From NCBI GenBank assembly GCA_964653595.1, contig CAZZHH010000001.1:41773-105772 (forward strand): a DNA stretch of 64,000 nt, in the 5' to 3' direction. The notes below the pieces were generated by a model, which was not told where the DNA came from, did no database searches, and saw only the letters and a program-made list of their open reading frames with translations. Each line of letters begins with the position of its first letter. The first letter of the stretch is position 1. A program made the translations under genes and the position numbers. Below, piece after piece: positions 56,818 through 64,000 of the stretch. Source of the stretch: JBAXTE01 sp964653595. Its GTDB lineage: Bacteria; Bacteroidota; Bacteroidia; Bacteroidales; WCHB1-69.

Positions 56818-59088
56818 TTAACCCATTTTTTCATAATAACCTGTTTTGGGCTGGGATAGTAAATTCCCATTCAATTTTTTCAGTAGTTCATCAACTGTGC
56901 GAGTTGGAATATTGTATTTGACTCCTAATTTAACAGCATCAGCACGTTTAAATGTTTGCGGAAGTTCATTTAATAACATTTGGTTATTGTTGCCAATTTT
57001 AAAAGAGTTGAGTTTAGTTTGGCTAGGTAGATTGTGATACATTAATAGACTGTGTTCTAAATAGGAACTAATTAATTGCAAGGCTATCTCGAAGTCTTTG
57101 TCTGTACAAGTTACGATTCTTGTATTGTTTTGGTTTTCAACTTTGCGAAGTGCCGTAAAGACCATGGCAATTCGGAAAGTAATCATCCCTAATCTTTTAA
57201 TGATACTGCCCGTGTCATCGCCATTTATTGTGGTAATAATGGTTAACTGTTTCTGGAAAGTAGTGTTGAGTAATTGCCATTGGTCTAAAGTGAGTTCCAC
57301 AATTGTTTCGAAATGAGCCAAATATTCAACCATGGAGAAGACACGGAAAGATAGGGAATTGAAATATTCGGTTAGATTGACACTTGATGACTTTGGTGAA
57401 ACATCTTGCCATACCTGTTCTACACTGAAAACGTAAAACATGAATCGGCTAAAAAGACCATCTTCTGAAGATGATATCAGACCAGCAACTTGCGAAGGGG
57501 TTCCCGATAAAGCAACGGATATTCTAGGTAGTTCAACTTCGATAAATTCATTGTTTGTTTTTTTTGAGCTTGAAACTTTTTCGTGATGAAACCCTTTTCG
57601 AAGCATTTCGGAATAACCACCCCACTCTTGTTTGACGGCATTCACCATTGTATCCGCTTCGGTTTCACACATAATGCCAGCACCTTCATTGTGGTTGAGA
57701 TGTTGAATAAGTTTTGCATAACTTGTATTTGCAGGAACAAATACTACTTTGAACGGAGGTTCGGGAGGAGCATCATCTGCTTTTTCCCCTTTTTTGAGAC
57801 AACGCAAATGCATTTTGTGTTCGTTAAGTTGGTTTTCGTAAATAGCTCTTTTTTCTCTGCTCTCGCCAATGACTTTATTGTGATAGTGATTTGCAAGAGC
57901 TTTGGCGTGCTTTAACGCCCCCTTGCCACTAGCAGCAGGAGCAATGATGAAACAATAAAGATTAGGATAAACTTCCTCTTGTGAATATATACCTTTAACA
58001 TTTGGCAAACAACCGCTTAAAATAGCTAAAGCACTTGTTAGGAAAACATCTCGCTGACGTTTATCTTTAAAAACGTCTGATCCTAATTTTAATATATCGG
58101 GTAAATGGTCGAAGATTTCATCGGGGAGGAATGGAGTGTTTTTAAGGTGGTCGACTGTTTCCTCCTCTGTACCTGAAGATTCATTAGTAGATTTTGCAGT
58201 TTCTGCAAACTTTGCAAACTTTGCAAATTCATCCGTATGGTTATGGTAAGCACTTTTTGCGGTTGAATTGATTTCAGAAGTGGGAAGATCGAAATTGTCA
58301 TTTATTAATTGAAGTGCTTCGCTTTCGGGTATTCCAACTCGATTACAATTGGATGCTAAAAGAAAAATGAAGTTGTTGCGGTTTCCTTCGATGTAACTTT
58401 CTTTTATCTGAGTAAATTGAATAGATTCTTCGAAAAGTGCTTGGTAGTCATTATTGGTACTGGATGTGTTCAATAAATAAACTTGAGGTTTTGAATCTGT
58501 TGATTTGACAAAAGCAGATGTTGTGTCAACATTGAATGTTTGACAATCGGAATTAATGTAGGTTTCGGGATCATAAGACATGAAACAAACACGGATTACG
58601 TCTTTACATTTTGTATCGGCTAGAATTCCTAGTTTATCATCATAATGTTTTTTTACTTGCATGAGTGCAATGTCGTGTGAATCTATATCCGTGTTCACCG
58701 GAATAAATACCTTTAGACCATTGCCACTAGGACTGATAAAAAGGGCGTAGGTTGTCTTGATTTTTTTAAACAAATTGATTGCTCTAACAAGCTCAGTTGG
58801 AAAGAGTTTGTCGTAATCTAAATGAACCATGCCATTGTATTGATTGATGAGGTTTGTATTACGGCTTAACTTTTTGTTTTTACCAACATTGAAGGTGCAT
58901 GAAGGTGTGAAGGTGAAAAGTTTGTTCTTTTGGATGTCGGCTTCTTCTTTGTTGCCAGAAGCAAGGAGAAAACGGATGTGTTCAATTTCTCCTCTGTATT
59001 TGCCTACTTTGATGTCTTGAAGAATTGAGGATAGTTCAATATTCTCAATGTGTTCAGTGAAATTTTTAAATATTGTAACTGTTGCCAT
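56818..59088 (-). CDS. VirE-N/BT4734-like and DUF3987 protein of mobile elements
   Basis: 756 aa. N-terminal BT4734/VirE-N-like domain (FNVGKNKKLSRNTNLINQYNGMVHLDYDKL, then ALFISPSGNGLKVFIPVN), which resembles primase-polymerase folds. After a linker with the FAKFAKFAETAK repeat (encoded by four 9-bp DNA repeats), a DUF3987 domain begins at about residue 310 with a Walker-A-like APAASGKG. Proteins of this build are common in Bacteroidetes integrative elements and probably serve replication or maintenance. The exact activity is unproven. It ends 102 bp upstream of brxA. Confidence 0.82.
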   Translation of the reverse strand: MATVTIFKNFTEHIENIELSSILQDIKVGKYRGEIEHIRFLLASGNKEEADIQKNKLFTFTPSCTFNVGKNKKLSRNTNLINQYNGMVHLDYDKLFPTELVRAINLFKKIKTTYALFISPSGNGLKVFIPVNTDIDSHDIALMQVKKHYDDKLGILADTKCKDVIRVCFMSYDPETYINSDCQTFNVDTTSAFVKSTDSKPQVYLLNTSSTNNDYQALFEESIQFTQIKESYIEGNRNNFIFLLASNCNRVGIPESEALQLINDNFDLPTSEINSTAKSAYHNHTDEFAKFAKFAETAKSTNESSGTEEETVDHLKNTPFLPDEIFDHLPDILKLGSDVFKDKRQRDVFLTSALAILSGCLPNVKGIYSQEEVYPNLYCFIIAPAASGKGALKHAKALANHYHNKVIGESREKRAIYENQLNEHKMHLRCLKKGEKADDAPPEPPFKVVFVPANTSYAKLIQHLNHNEGAGIMCETEADTMVNAVKQEWGGYSEMLRKGFHHEKVSSSKKTNNEFIEVELPRISVALSGTPSQVAGLISSSEDGLFSRFMFYVFSVEQVWQDVSPKSSSVNLTEYFNSLSFRVFSMVEYLAHFETIVELTLDQWQLLNTTFQKQLTIITTINGDDTGSIIKRLGMITFRIAMVFTALRKVENQNNTRIVTCTDKDFEIALQLISSYLEHSLLMYHNLPSQTKLNSFKIGNNNQMLLNELPQTFKRADAVKLGVKYNIPTRTVDELLKKLNGNLLSQPKTGYYEKMG
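58193..58228. repeat. Four tandem 9-bp repeats inside the DUF3987 gene
   Basis: Units TTTGCAGTT, TCTGCAAAC, TTTGCAAAC and TTTGCAAAT in register. Read on the coding strand they give the three-residue repeat F-A-K. The same unit forms the palindrome at 56792-56812. Confidence 0.7.
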
Positions 59089-59168
59089 TATGGATGGTTT
59101 AAATTTATACTTTTAAATCACTCCTGCAACCTAGCGAAGCCAGGATGCAGGAGAATTTAATCGAATGA

Positions 59169-59453
59169 TTATCGTGTACGTGCTTTTACATAATGGCTAG
59201 TCAAATGCTCTTCAATGTCTGAGGCCTTGAAGTAGATTTTGCCACTTATTTGACTGAATGGTAATACACGATTGTCGCGATAGGCTTGCAACGTACGCTT
59301 GGATATCTTGAGTAGTAAGCAGACATCCTGAATATCTAACCAGATATCGGTTAGCGGTTGGGTACGTTTTTTAGTAACGATGATTTCTTTTAATTCGTTG
59401 TAACTGTTTTCAATTTTCTCGAATTGCTCTGATGATAAAATTATTGCGTTCAT
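59169..59453 (-). CDS. Excisionase/MerR-like helix-turn-helix protein
   Basis: 94 aa. DIQDVCLLLKISKRTLQAYRDNRVLPFSQISGKIYFKASDIEEHL is an HTH_17 (excisionase/AlpA-type) wing-and-helix motif. Such proteins bend DNA and steer the integrase toward excision or regulate element genes. It lies 80 bp upstream of the DUF3987 gene and 116 bp from a set of 12-bp direct repeats that are plausible binding sites. Confidence 0.85.
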   Translation of the reverse strand: MNAIILSSEQFEKIENSYNELKEIIVTKKRTQPLTDIWLDIQDVCLLLKISKRTLQAYRDNRVLPFSQISGKIYFKASDIEEHLTSHYVKARTR

Positions 59454-59757
59454 TTGGAATTTTCTCCTTTTGTTTAAGTAACTTTAATAATTGATTTAAT
59501 TGTTGTTACGTCGACTTAACGGAGGTAAAATTACACTCTAATCAAATGAAAATACTCTACGATTAGAAATCGTTGAGTGAATCGTCGAGTGAAATAAAAT
59601 GAGAAAATTTGATTGAATAAGAGGTGGGGTGGAATTCAGTATTTGAAAATTGTATTGAAGAAAAATGGAATCGTTGAGTGACAAATAAAGAAACAAAGAG
59701 TAACCCTATGAATAAATTATAAAGATTAACGACATATTAGAGAAAAAAGCACAAATA
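59454..59757. other. Regulatory region with 12-bp direct repeats upstream of the HTH gene
   Basis: 304 bp without a gene. It carries ATCGTTGAGTGA twice (59569-59580, 59670-59681) and ATCGTCGAGTGA once (59581-59592, abutting the first). An inverted pair, CTCTACGAT and ATCGTTGAG, surrounds 59557-59578. Confidence 0.6.
59569..59681. repeat. Three 12-bp direct repeats (ATCGTYGAGTGA)
   Basis: Two abutting copies and a third about 78 bp away. An iteron-like arrangement next to excisionase-like and replication-type genes suggests a protein-binding locus of the island. Confidence 0.6.
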
Positions 59758-60408
59758 TCAACTCTCCAATAACCAATTTTGGTATGCTGTTTTGATTTCA
59801 TGCCAATATATTTTATCATTAATAGCAACATAAGAAGGATGAAAAGCGTGAATACAAAGCCTTACTTTAGATATCGAGTAATAAGTTGTAGTCTTACCTG
59901 CTTTTGAAGGATCAACATGTTTTTTAGGAACAGATGAAATATCATAACCAATGCTTTTCAAATCTAAAGCATCAAAATACTGTAAAGTATTACCAAATAT
60001 CAATACATTAGGACTACAATCACTAATCTGATTTAATAGTTCATATTTATTTTGGTCATATGCAGATTTTATTGATTTGTTTTCAGAAAATGAACCACCT
60101 GGGTATTTATTTATATTTATGTACGCTATTTGCTTAATAACATCATATGCTTCTGCATTAGCATAAGGAACATCTGCCCATTCGACATCTGGATACAAAA
60201 TGCCATATGTAGCGTAAATCATTTTTCTAAAAGTAGGAATTGCTAAAGCATTTGGTTTGTGCCAATCAGAGCTTAATTCAGCACATAAATCTCTATCTTT
60301 ATCATAATCATCAGGAGAAACATTTCCTTCTTTTAGTATCCACATAATCTTAATTGGAGAACTATAGTATCTATTGATATCAACAATGCCATCTTTTATT
60401 TTCTTCAT
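59758..60408 (-). CDS. Unassigned protein, possible uracil-DNA-glycosylase-superfamily fold
   Basis: 216 aa. I cannot place it in a named family. IMWILKEGN near the N-terminus, YININKYPGG in the middle, NVLIFGNTLQYFDAL, and CIHAFHPSY near the end are spaced like the substrate-pocket, strand and HPS motifs of uracil-DNA-glycosylase-fold proteins. The usual catalytic Asp/Asn is not clearly visible, so it may bind rather than cut. It lies 68 bp downstream of the 1012-aa gene on the same strand and is probably co-transcribed. Confidence 0.5.
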   Translation of the reverse strand: MKKIKDGIVDINRYYSSPIKIMWILKEGNVSPDDYDKDRDLCAELSSDWHKPNALAIPTFRKMIYATYGILYPDVEWADVPYANAEAYDVIKQIAYININKYPGGSFSENKSIKSAYDQNKYELLNQISDCSPNVLIFGNTLQYFDALDLKSIGYDISSVPKKHVDPSKAGKTTTYYSISKVRLCIHAFHPSYVAINDKIYWHEIKTAYQNWLLES

Positions 60409-60476
60409 ACTTAAATTGATAAATTATCTATTGCTAAACACTTTCAATTGCGAATAAGGCTATTTGAATAGTGGGG

Positions 60477-63400
60477 TTATTTATTTGAACGATTAATTCT
60501 ATTTGGATACAATATTTCTTTATCTATAAAATCAATAGCATTATTGATCAATGTGGTTGTATTTTGATTTGAAGGAACTTGTTGAGATTTAATAGTTGTG
60601 AATTTATTGCCATTTTCGTCAACAAATAATTCTAGTGAAACTTTCCATATATTTTTTGGAATTTGTTTTATTAGTTTTCTTTCTAAATGTATTTGTTTTA
60701 TGAAATAACAAAGAGATTCTATACCACCAATCCATACAATAGGAGTGCTAGGCTTTTGATTGTAGAAAATAGATTCAAAATCATCGAATATTGTATCTGC
60801 ATGGATTAACTTATCTAAAAGCGCTTTGTAGGTTTTATTGAGGGTTGATGGGGAGAAATCATCAGATTGTGTATATGCTATAGGTAGAACTTTGTTTTTT
60901 CTTGAAATAACTGGGTTTTTTGATTCAGGATGCTTATCGGCTGAGGTTTTTAAATTAGGAATCGGAATGATGCTAGAATGGATGGAATAGTCAAATGTAC
61001 TTAAAATGCTTTTACAATTTACCAGAACTAATAAATTGAATATATCTGATTTGCGTTGGATGTAATATGGAGTATTAAATTTTGAATGATTAAGAGGGGC
61101 GTTTAAAAAGGTGTGTTCCTCTATTTTGAGATCGGGGTCAGTTGCTTCATAATGTGATTTTAAATTGCTTAAATCAAAGTCTTTGTAATCCTCAAAGTGT
61201 TCACTTATTGTTAGGTTCTGATGAAATGGGTTCAGCTCTAATTCAATCCTTTTTGAATATATGAGTTTGTTTTCCGTGCTTAATTGAATAAGATTGTCAA
61301 GGATTTCTCTTTTTAGGGCTTCTGCTGAATTTGTAATATCCTCGTTGTATTGAAAGAAGTTACCGGTATATGATTTGAATGATTTTAGAAGATTGGTCAA
61401 ATTTGAAAGGGTGCTGTAGACTACGGGAGATTCTTTTTTTGATGTGCTTTCCAATCTTTGGTTAGTGTAGTCTGATAGTTTTTGAATGTAATTTAATTTG
61501 ACTTTAAGGATTGGGAGTTTTATTTTTTTAATATCAGAAACATTAGGCGTAGTGACAAGCTGCTTGTTTAGCTCGTTTTGTTCAATTATGAGGTCAGATT
61601 TTAATGATTCCAACTCTTTTGCTATGTTTAATTTTGTTGACTCCTTACAGTCTAAAAACAGAGGTCTAAAGGTGTTCTTAATGTAGTCATCGATTTTAAG
61701 TTCAAGTTCGGAATCAAATTCATCAATATCATAATAAAAACGATTGTTTTTCTTGTCGAAGATAAAGAATTTATCCTCATCATCATAAAGATTTCCTTCT
61801 TCAATTTCCTCTTCAGTATTATAAATATTTCCATATTTGTAACTATGCCAAATTTCAAAAGTATTTTTATCTTCAAAATATTCTATGTTTTCAAACTCTT
61901 TGAAAAGATTATTGATGATGTTTGAAGGAGTATTATCAACAGTTGGGTCAACGGAAGTTATATTACGATTTAATAAGGATGAAATTGAGTCGAAAAGTTG
62001 TTGAGAAATTTCCAGTTTTATCTCAGCAATTGGAATCATCATATTTTCAAGACTCCTTTTTTCGGTACGAGAAATGGATGGTTTATCTAAACCGACAATA
62101 AATTTTTGTTTTTTAGATTCAATAAAATCAATGGCTAAAGATAACATTTTACTGATAGCCTCTAGCTGAGTATAATTGCCTACAAAAAGAACCTTTTGAA
62201 TAATTTCTTTGTTGAACGTTTCTGCTTTATCATTGAAACTTTTGTATAAATCCCATGTGTCTTCATATAAACGATCATACTTGTAATCATTTATAAAAAA
62301 GCTAAATTCATAATCTTCTTCATCAGCAGTATGCTTTTTAAAGTAGGATACAGTGTCTGCATAGTAATCAAAATTCTTCAGATCATCTATAAAAAGTTGT
62401 GTAGACTTTAAAATTTTAGTTTGAGTATCATCTGAATTTTTATTAAATGATTCATCTTTGTTTAATTGTAAATACTCATTTAAAAATTTATCATACATCA
62501 AAATTGCTTCTGCCTCTGAAAAACAGAAATTAGAATTAATGTCATTGCATATTAACTTTGGGAAATTATTTGAAAGCAAATTTTGAATATGTGAAATAAT
62601 TTCAACAGGATTGTCTAATCTTTTAAAGTTATTTTGAATTTCGTATTCTATCTCTGGTGTTAACTGATTATTTATAAGAAATTTCAGCAACTTTGAGTGT
62701 TTAATGGCAGCAACATCTTGATAATCATTTGAGTGAAAAGTATTTTTATAGCTTTGAATGAATATATTTTTAGTATGCAATTTATATAAGATTGATTGGT
62801 GGGTGAAAATATTCTCCTTCTGAAAATTGAAGATTTCAAGAAAATCAATAGAACCTAAAACATCTACATTCTTATGATCTAACCAATCCTCGAGTGAAAC
62901 AGTACAATCAATCCAATTATTGAAATACTGATTTAAGGAGTCAAAATAATCATTAAAAATGTCCAAATTATCAGGGTGTAATTGATAAAGTATTGCTTCA
63001 GTATTATTGGGCTCAATAATGTCGTCTGAAATTATATATTGCGATAATGATTCCTTTAAATCACCAATTCTAAATGATTGATTAATTATAGTGTCAAAAT
63101 GATTTTTTAATAATATTTCTAATGAAGTTGTATTTTTAATATTTTCTTCTACATGATCTGATTTGAAAGGACCGTAATTAAAGTCAAGTAAATGAAACGG
63201 GAAGGGTTTTAAATCAATTTGTTCTATATCGGAGAGTCTATGATATAATTTAATGAAATAAACTTCTAATTGCCTGGGGTAAACAATACCATATGTGATT
63301 TTTAAATTGAATAGAAAATCTTCATTTATTATTTTATTCTCATATAAATAATCCTCCTTTACATGTCTGTAATCAATTTGCCAAGTATCAAAAAAATCAA

Positions 63401-63515
63401 TTAAAACTATTGACTTAAAAGAAACTTTACTGTTATTTGAAATAGATAAGCTGTCAACCCAATCGAATAATTGGTTTAACATTGAATAGGTCTTATTTGA
63501 ATTTTCGTCTACCAT
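60477..63515 (-). CDS. Large unassigned protein (1012 aa)
   Basis: 1012 aa, no signal peptide or TM, Asn/Asp/Lys/Phe-rich, predicted mostly helical with charged stretches (about 560-620 very acidic; coiled-coil tendency around 640-720). I recognise no catalytic motif. The last ~100 residues (PIVWIGGIESLCYFIKQIHLERKLIKQ then WKVSLELFVDENGNKF) resemble a C-terminal domain that recurs in Bacteroidetes mobile-element proteins; I do not remember its name with certainty. The promoter element TAAATTTG (63523-63530) is 7 bp from the ATG, so the transcript would be almost leaderless. It pairs with the UDG-like gene downstream. Confidence 0.7.
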   Translation of the reverse strand: MVDENSNKTYSMLNQLFDWVDSLSISNNSKVSFKSIVLIDFFDTWQIDYRHVKEDYLYENKIINEDFLFNLKITYGIVYPRQLEVYFIKLYHRLSDIEQIDLKPFPFHLLDFNYGPFKSDHVEENIKNTTSLEILLKNHFDTIINQSFRIGDLKESLSQYIISDDIIEPNNTEAILYQLHPDNLDIFNDYFDSLNQYFNNWIDCTVSLEDWLDHKNVDVLGSIDFLEIFNFQKENIFTHQSILYKLHTKNIFIQSYKNTFHSNDYQDVAAIKHSKLLKFLINNQLTPEIEYEIQNNFKRLDNPVEIISHIQNLLSNNFPKLICNDINSNFCFSEAEAILMYDKFLNEYLQLNKDESFNKNSDDTQTKILKSTQLFIDDLKNFDYYADTVSYFKKHTADEEDYEFSFFINDYKYDRLYEDTWDLYKSFNDKAETFNKEIIQKVLFVGNYTQLEAISKMLSLAIDFIESKKQKFIVGLDKPSISRTEKRSLENMMIPIAEIKLEISQQLFDSISSLLNRNITSVDPTVDNTPSNIINNLFKEFENIEYFEDKNTFEIWHSYKYGNIYNTEEEIEEGNLYDDEDKFFIFDKKNNRFYYDIDEFDSELELKIDDYIKNTFRPLFLDCKESTKLNIAKELESLKSDLIIEQNELNKQLVTTPNVSDIKKIKLPILKVKLNYIQKLSDYTNQRLESTSKKESPVVYSTLSNLTNLLKSFKSYTGNFFQYNEDITNSAEALKREILDNLIQLSTENKLIYSKRIELELNPFHQNLTISEHFEDYKDFDLSNLKSHYEATDPDLKIEEHTFLNAPLNHSKFNTPYYIQRKSDIFNLLVLVNCKSILSTFDYSIHSSIIPIPNLKTSADKHPESKNPVISRKNKVLPIAYTQSDDFSPSTLNKTYKALLDKLIHADTIFDDFESIFYNQKPSTPIVWIGGIESLCYFIKQIHLERKLIKQIPKNIWKVSLELFVDENGNKFTTIKSQQVPSNQNTTTLINNAIDFIDKEILYPNRINRSNK

Positions 63516-63522
63516 GATAGGG

Positions 63523-63530
63523 CAAATTTA
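63523..63530 (-). promoter_or_regulatory. -7 element (TAAATTTG) for the 1012-aa gene
   Basis: Exact TAnnTTTG match whose following bases CCCTAT also follow the brxA element. Its distance to the ATG predicts an almost leaderless mRNA. Confidence 0.5.
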
Positions 63531-63572
63531 GGAAAAAGGAATTAAAAAAGCGTAGATAGAATAAAAAAAATG

Positions 63573-63580
63573 TAAATTTG
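63573..63580 (+). promoter_or_regulatory. -7 element (TAAATTTG) for the lipoprotein gene
   Basis: Exact TAnnTTTG match, 33 bp before the ATG at 63614. Confidence 0.5.
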
Positions 63581-63613
63581 TAAAAAAACAAACCCTAATA
63601 CAAAAAAATTAAT

Positions 63614-64000
63614 ATGAAAAGATTATTATTTCTAATGATTGCCTTTATTTTAACATCCTGCGCACCACTTGATTATTTTCAGGTGTACAAAATAGATGCA
63701 GGAAAGAATGTAACGAATAGCAATGTTATCTTCGAAGATGAAAACTGTACTGTGAGTTACGATTTTTGGGACAAAGGAGGAGATGCTGGTTTCGAATTCC
63801 ACAATAAATCAGAGAATGATATCAGCCTCGACTTAACCAAAACATTTTTTGTTTTAAATGGAGAGTCAAGGTCTTACTTTCAAAACAGAACTTATAGTAA
63901 AACATCAACTTATGGAGTTGCAGTTAATCAAAGATATAATTCATCAATTATATCAAAAGGCGGATCTTCAAGTGCTACTACAACTTATGCTGAAATACCC
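63614..64000 (+). CDS. Putative lipoprotein, 5' part (runs off the right end)
   Basis: 129 codons are open to the window edge. The N-terminus MKRLLFLMIAFILTSC is a lipoprotein signal with the lipid-bearing Cys at residue 16, followed by APLDYFQVYKID. The rest is beta-rich. It is unrelated by strand to the preceding gene. I know similar short lipoproteins in Bacteroidetes but no function. Whether it belongs to the island or to the chromosome beyond it cannot be told here. Confidence 0.8.
   Translation, partial: MKRLLFLMIAFILTSCAPLDYFQVYKIDAGKNVTNSNVIFEDENCTVSYDFWDKGGDAGFEFHNKSENDISLDLTKTFFVLNGESRSYFQNRTYSKTSTYGVAVNQRYNSSIISKGGSSSATTTYAEIP

Larger units (their letters stand above)
36991..64000. 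mobile_element. tRNA-Ser-associated integrative island carrying BREX (right end not seen)
   Basis: The left boundary is inferred from the tRNA 3' end followed by a tyrosine recombinase. Cargo: small mobile-element families, inverted-repeat and G+C-richer non-coding DNA, type 1 BREX with an embedded AbiE-like pair, a VirE-N/DUF3987 protein and an excisionase-like HTH protein. No direct repeat of the tRNA 3' end was found in the window, and no relaxase or coupling protein. The true right end could lie near 63.5 kb or beyond the window. Confidence 0.6.

Noticed and set aside
56743..63530. Shared TAAATTTGCCCTAT as a special BREX co-regulation signal
   Set aside because: Similar TTTGCCC-type sequences follow other -7 elements (for example near 18313 and 27247), so this is probably the general promoter style of the host.
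37006..64000. Second att site (copy of the tRNA-Ser 3' end)
   Set aside because: Looked for the T-arm/acceptor sequence on both strands by eye and did not find it; the right boundary is left open.

Overview
This is a low-G+C chromosomal segment of a member of the Bacteroidota (Bacteroidetes), probably an anaerobe or facultative anaerobe. Lineage markers are the recurrent promoter element TAnnTTTG (seen upstream of more than a dozen genes), a lipoprotein-type TamL, a protein with a gliding-motility/type IX secretion C-terminal domain, a Bacteroidetes-type putative porin, SAM_5-type integrase architecture, and an rnfBCDGEA operon. I do not name a genus.

Left part (1-36.7 kb), core chromosome. 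Envelope biogenesis and cell division: signal peptidase I, FtsK, a LolA-like carrier and TamL. DNA and RNA maintenance: a RecD-like helicase, DNA polymerase III delta', RimO, RsgA and an ABC-F ATPase. Metabolism: a UbiD-type decarboxylase, the six-gene RNF ferredoxin:NAD+ oxidoreductase and acetate kinase. SOS-type mutagenesis: umuD and umuC, split by 583 bp of repeats. Surface proteins: OmpA-type proteins, the T9SS-type protein, a porin and a rhomboid protease.

Right part (from 36.9 kb to at least about 63.5 kb), an integrative genomic island. It starts at a tRNA-Ser(CGA) followed by a CTnDOT-like tyrosine recombinase. Then come small Bacteroidetes mobile-element families, a stretch rich in inverted repeats and unusual G+C-richer non-coding DNA (39.8-41.2 kb), and a complete type 1 BREX phage-defence locus (41.9-56.7 kb, minus strand: brxA-brxB-brxC-pglX-[AbiEi-like/AbiEii]-pglZ-brxL). 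Upstream of BREX are a VirE-N/DUF3987 replication-type protein, an excisionase-like HTH protein and two unassigned genes (a 1012-aa protein and a protein I suspect is uracil-DNA-glycosylase-like). No relaxase, coupling protein or second att site is visible, so the island probably continues past the window or is mobilised in trans.

The most interesting arrangement is the BREX locus. A type IV-like toxin-antitoxin pair sits between pglX and pglZ. It is preceded by two perfect 29-bp operators that each cover a TAnnTTTG promoter element, and it is packed tightly against pglZ-brxL. The antitoxin/repressor could therefore control the second half of the BREX operon. A dispersed palindromic repeat is also inserted in frame in pglX.
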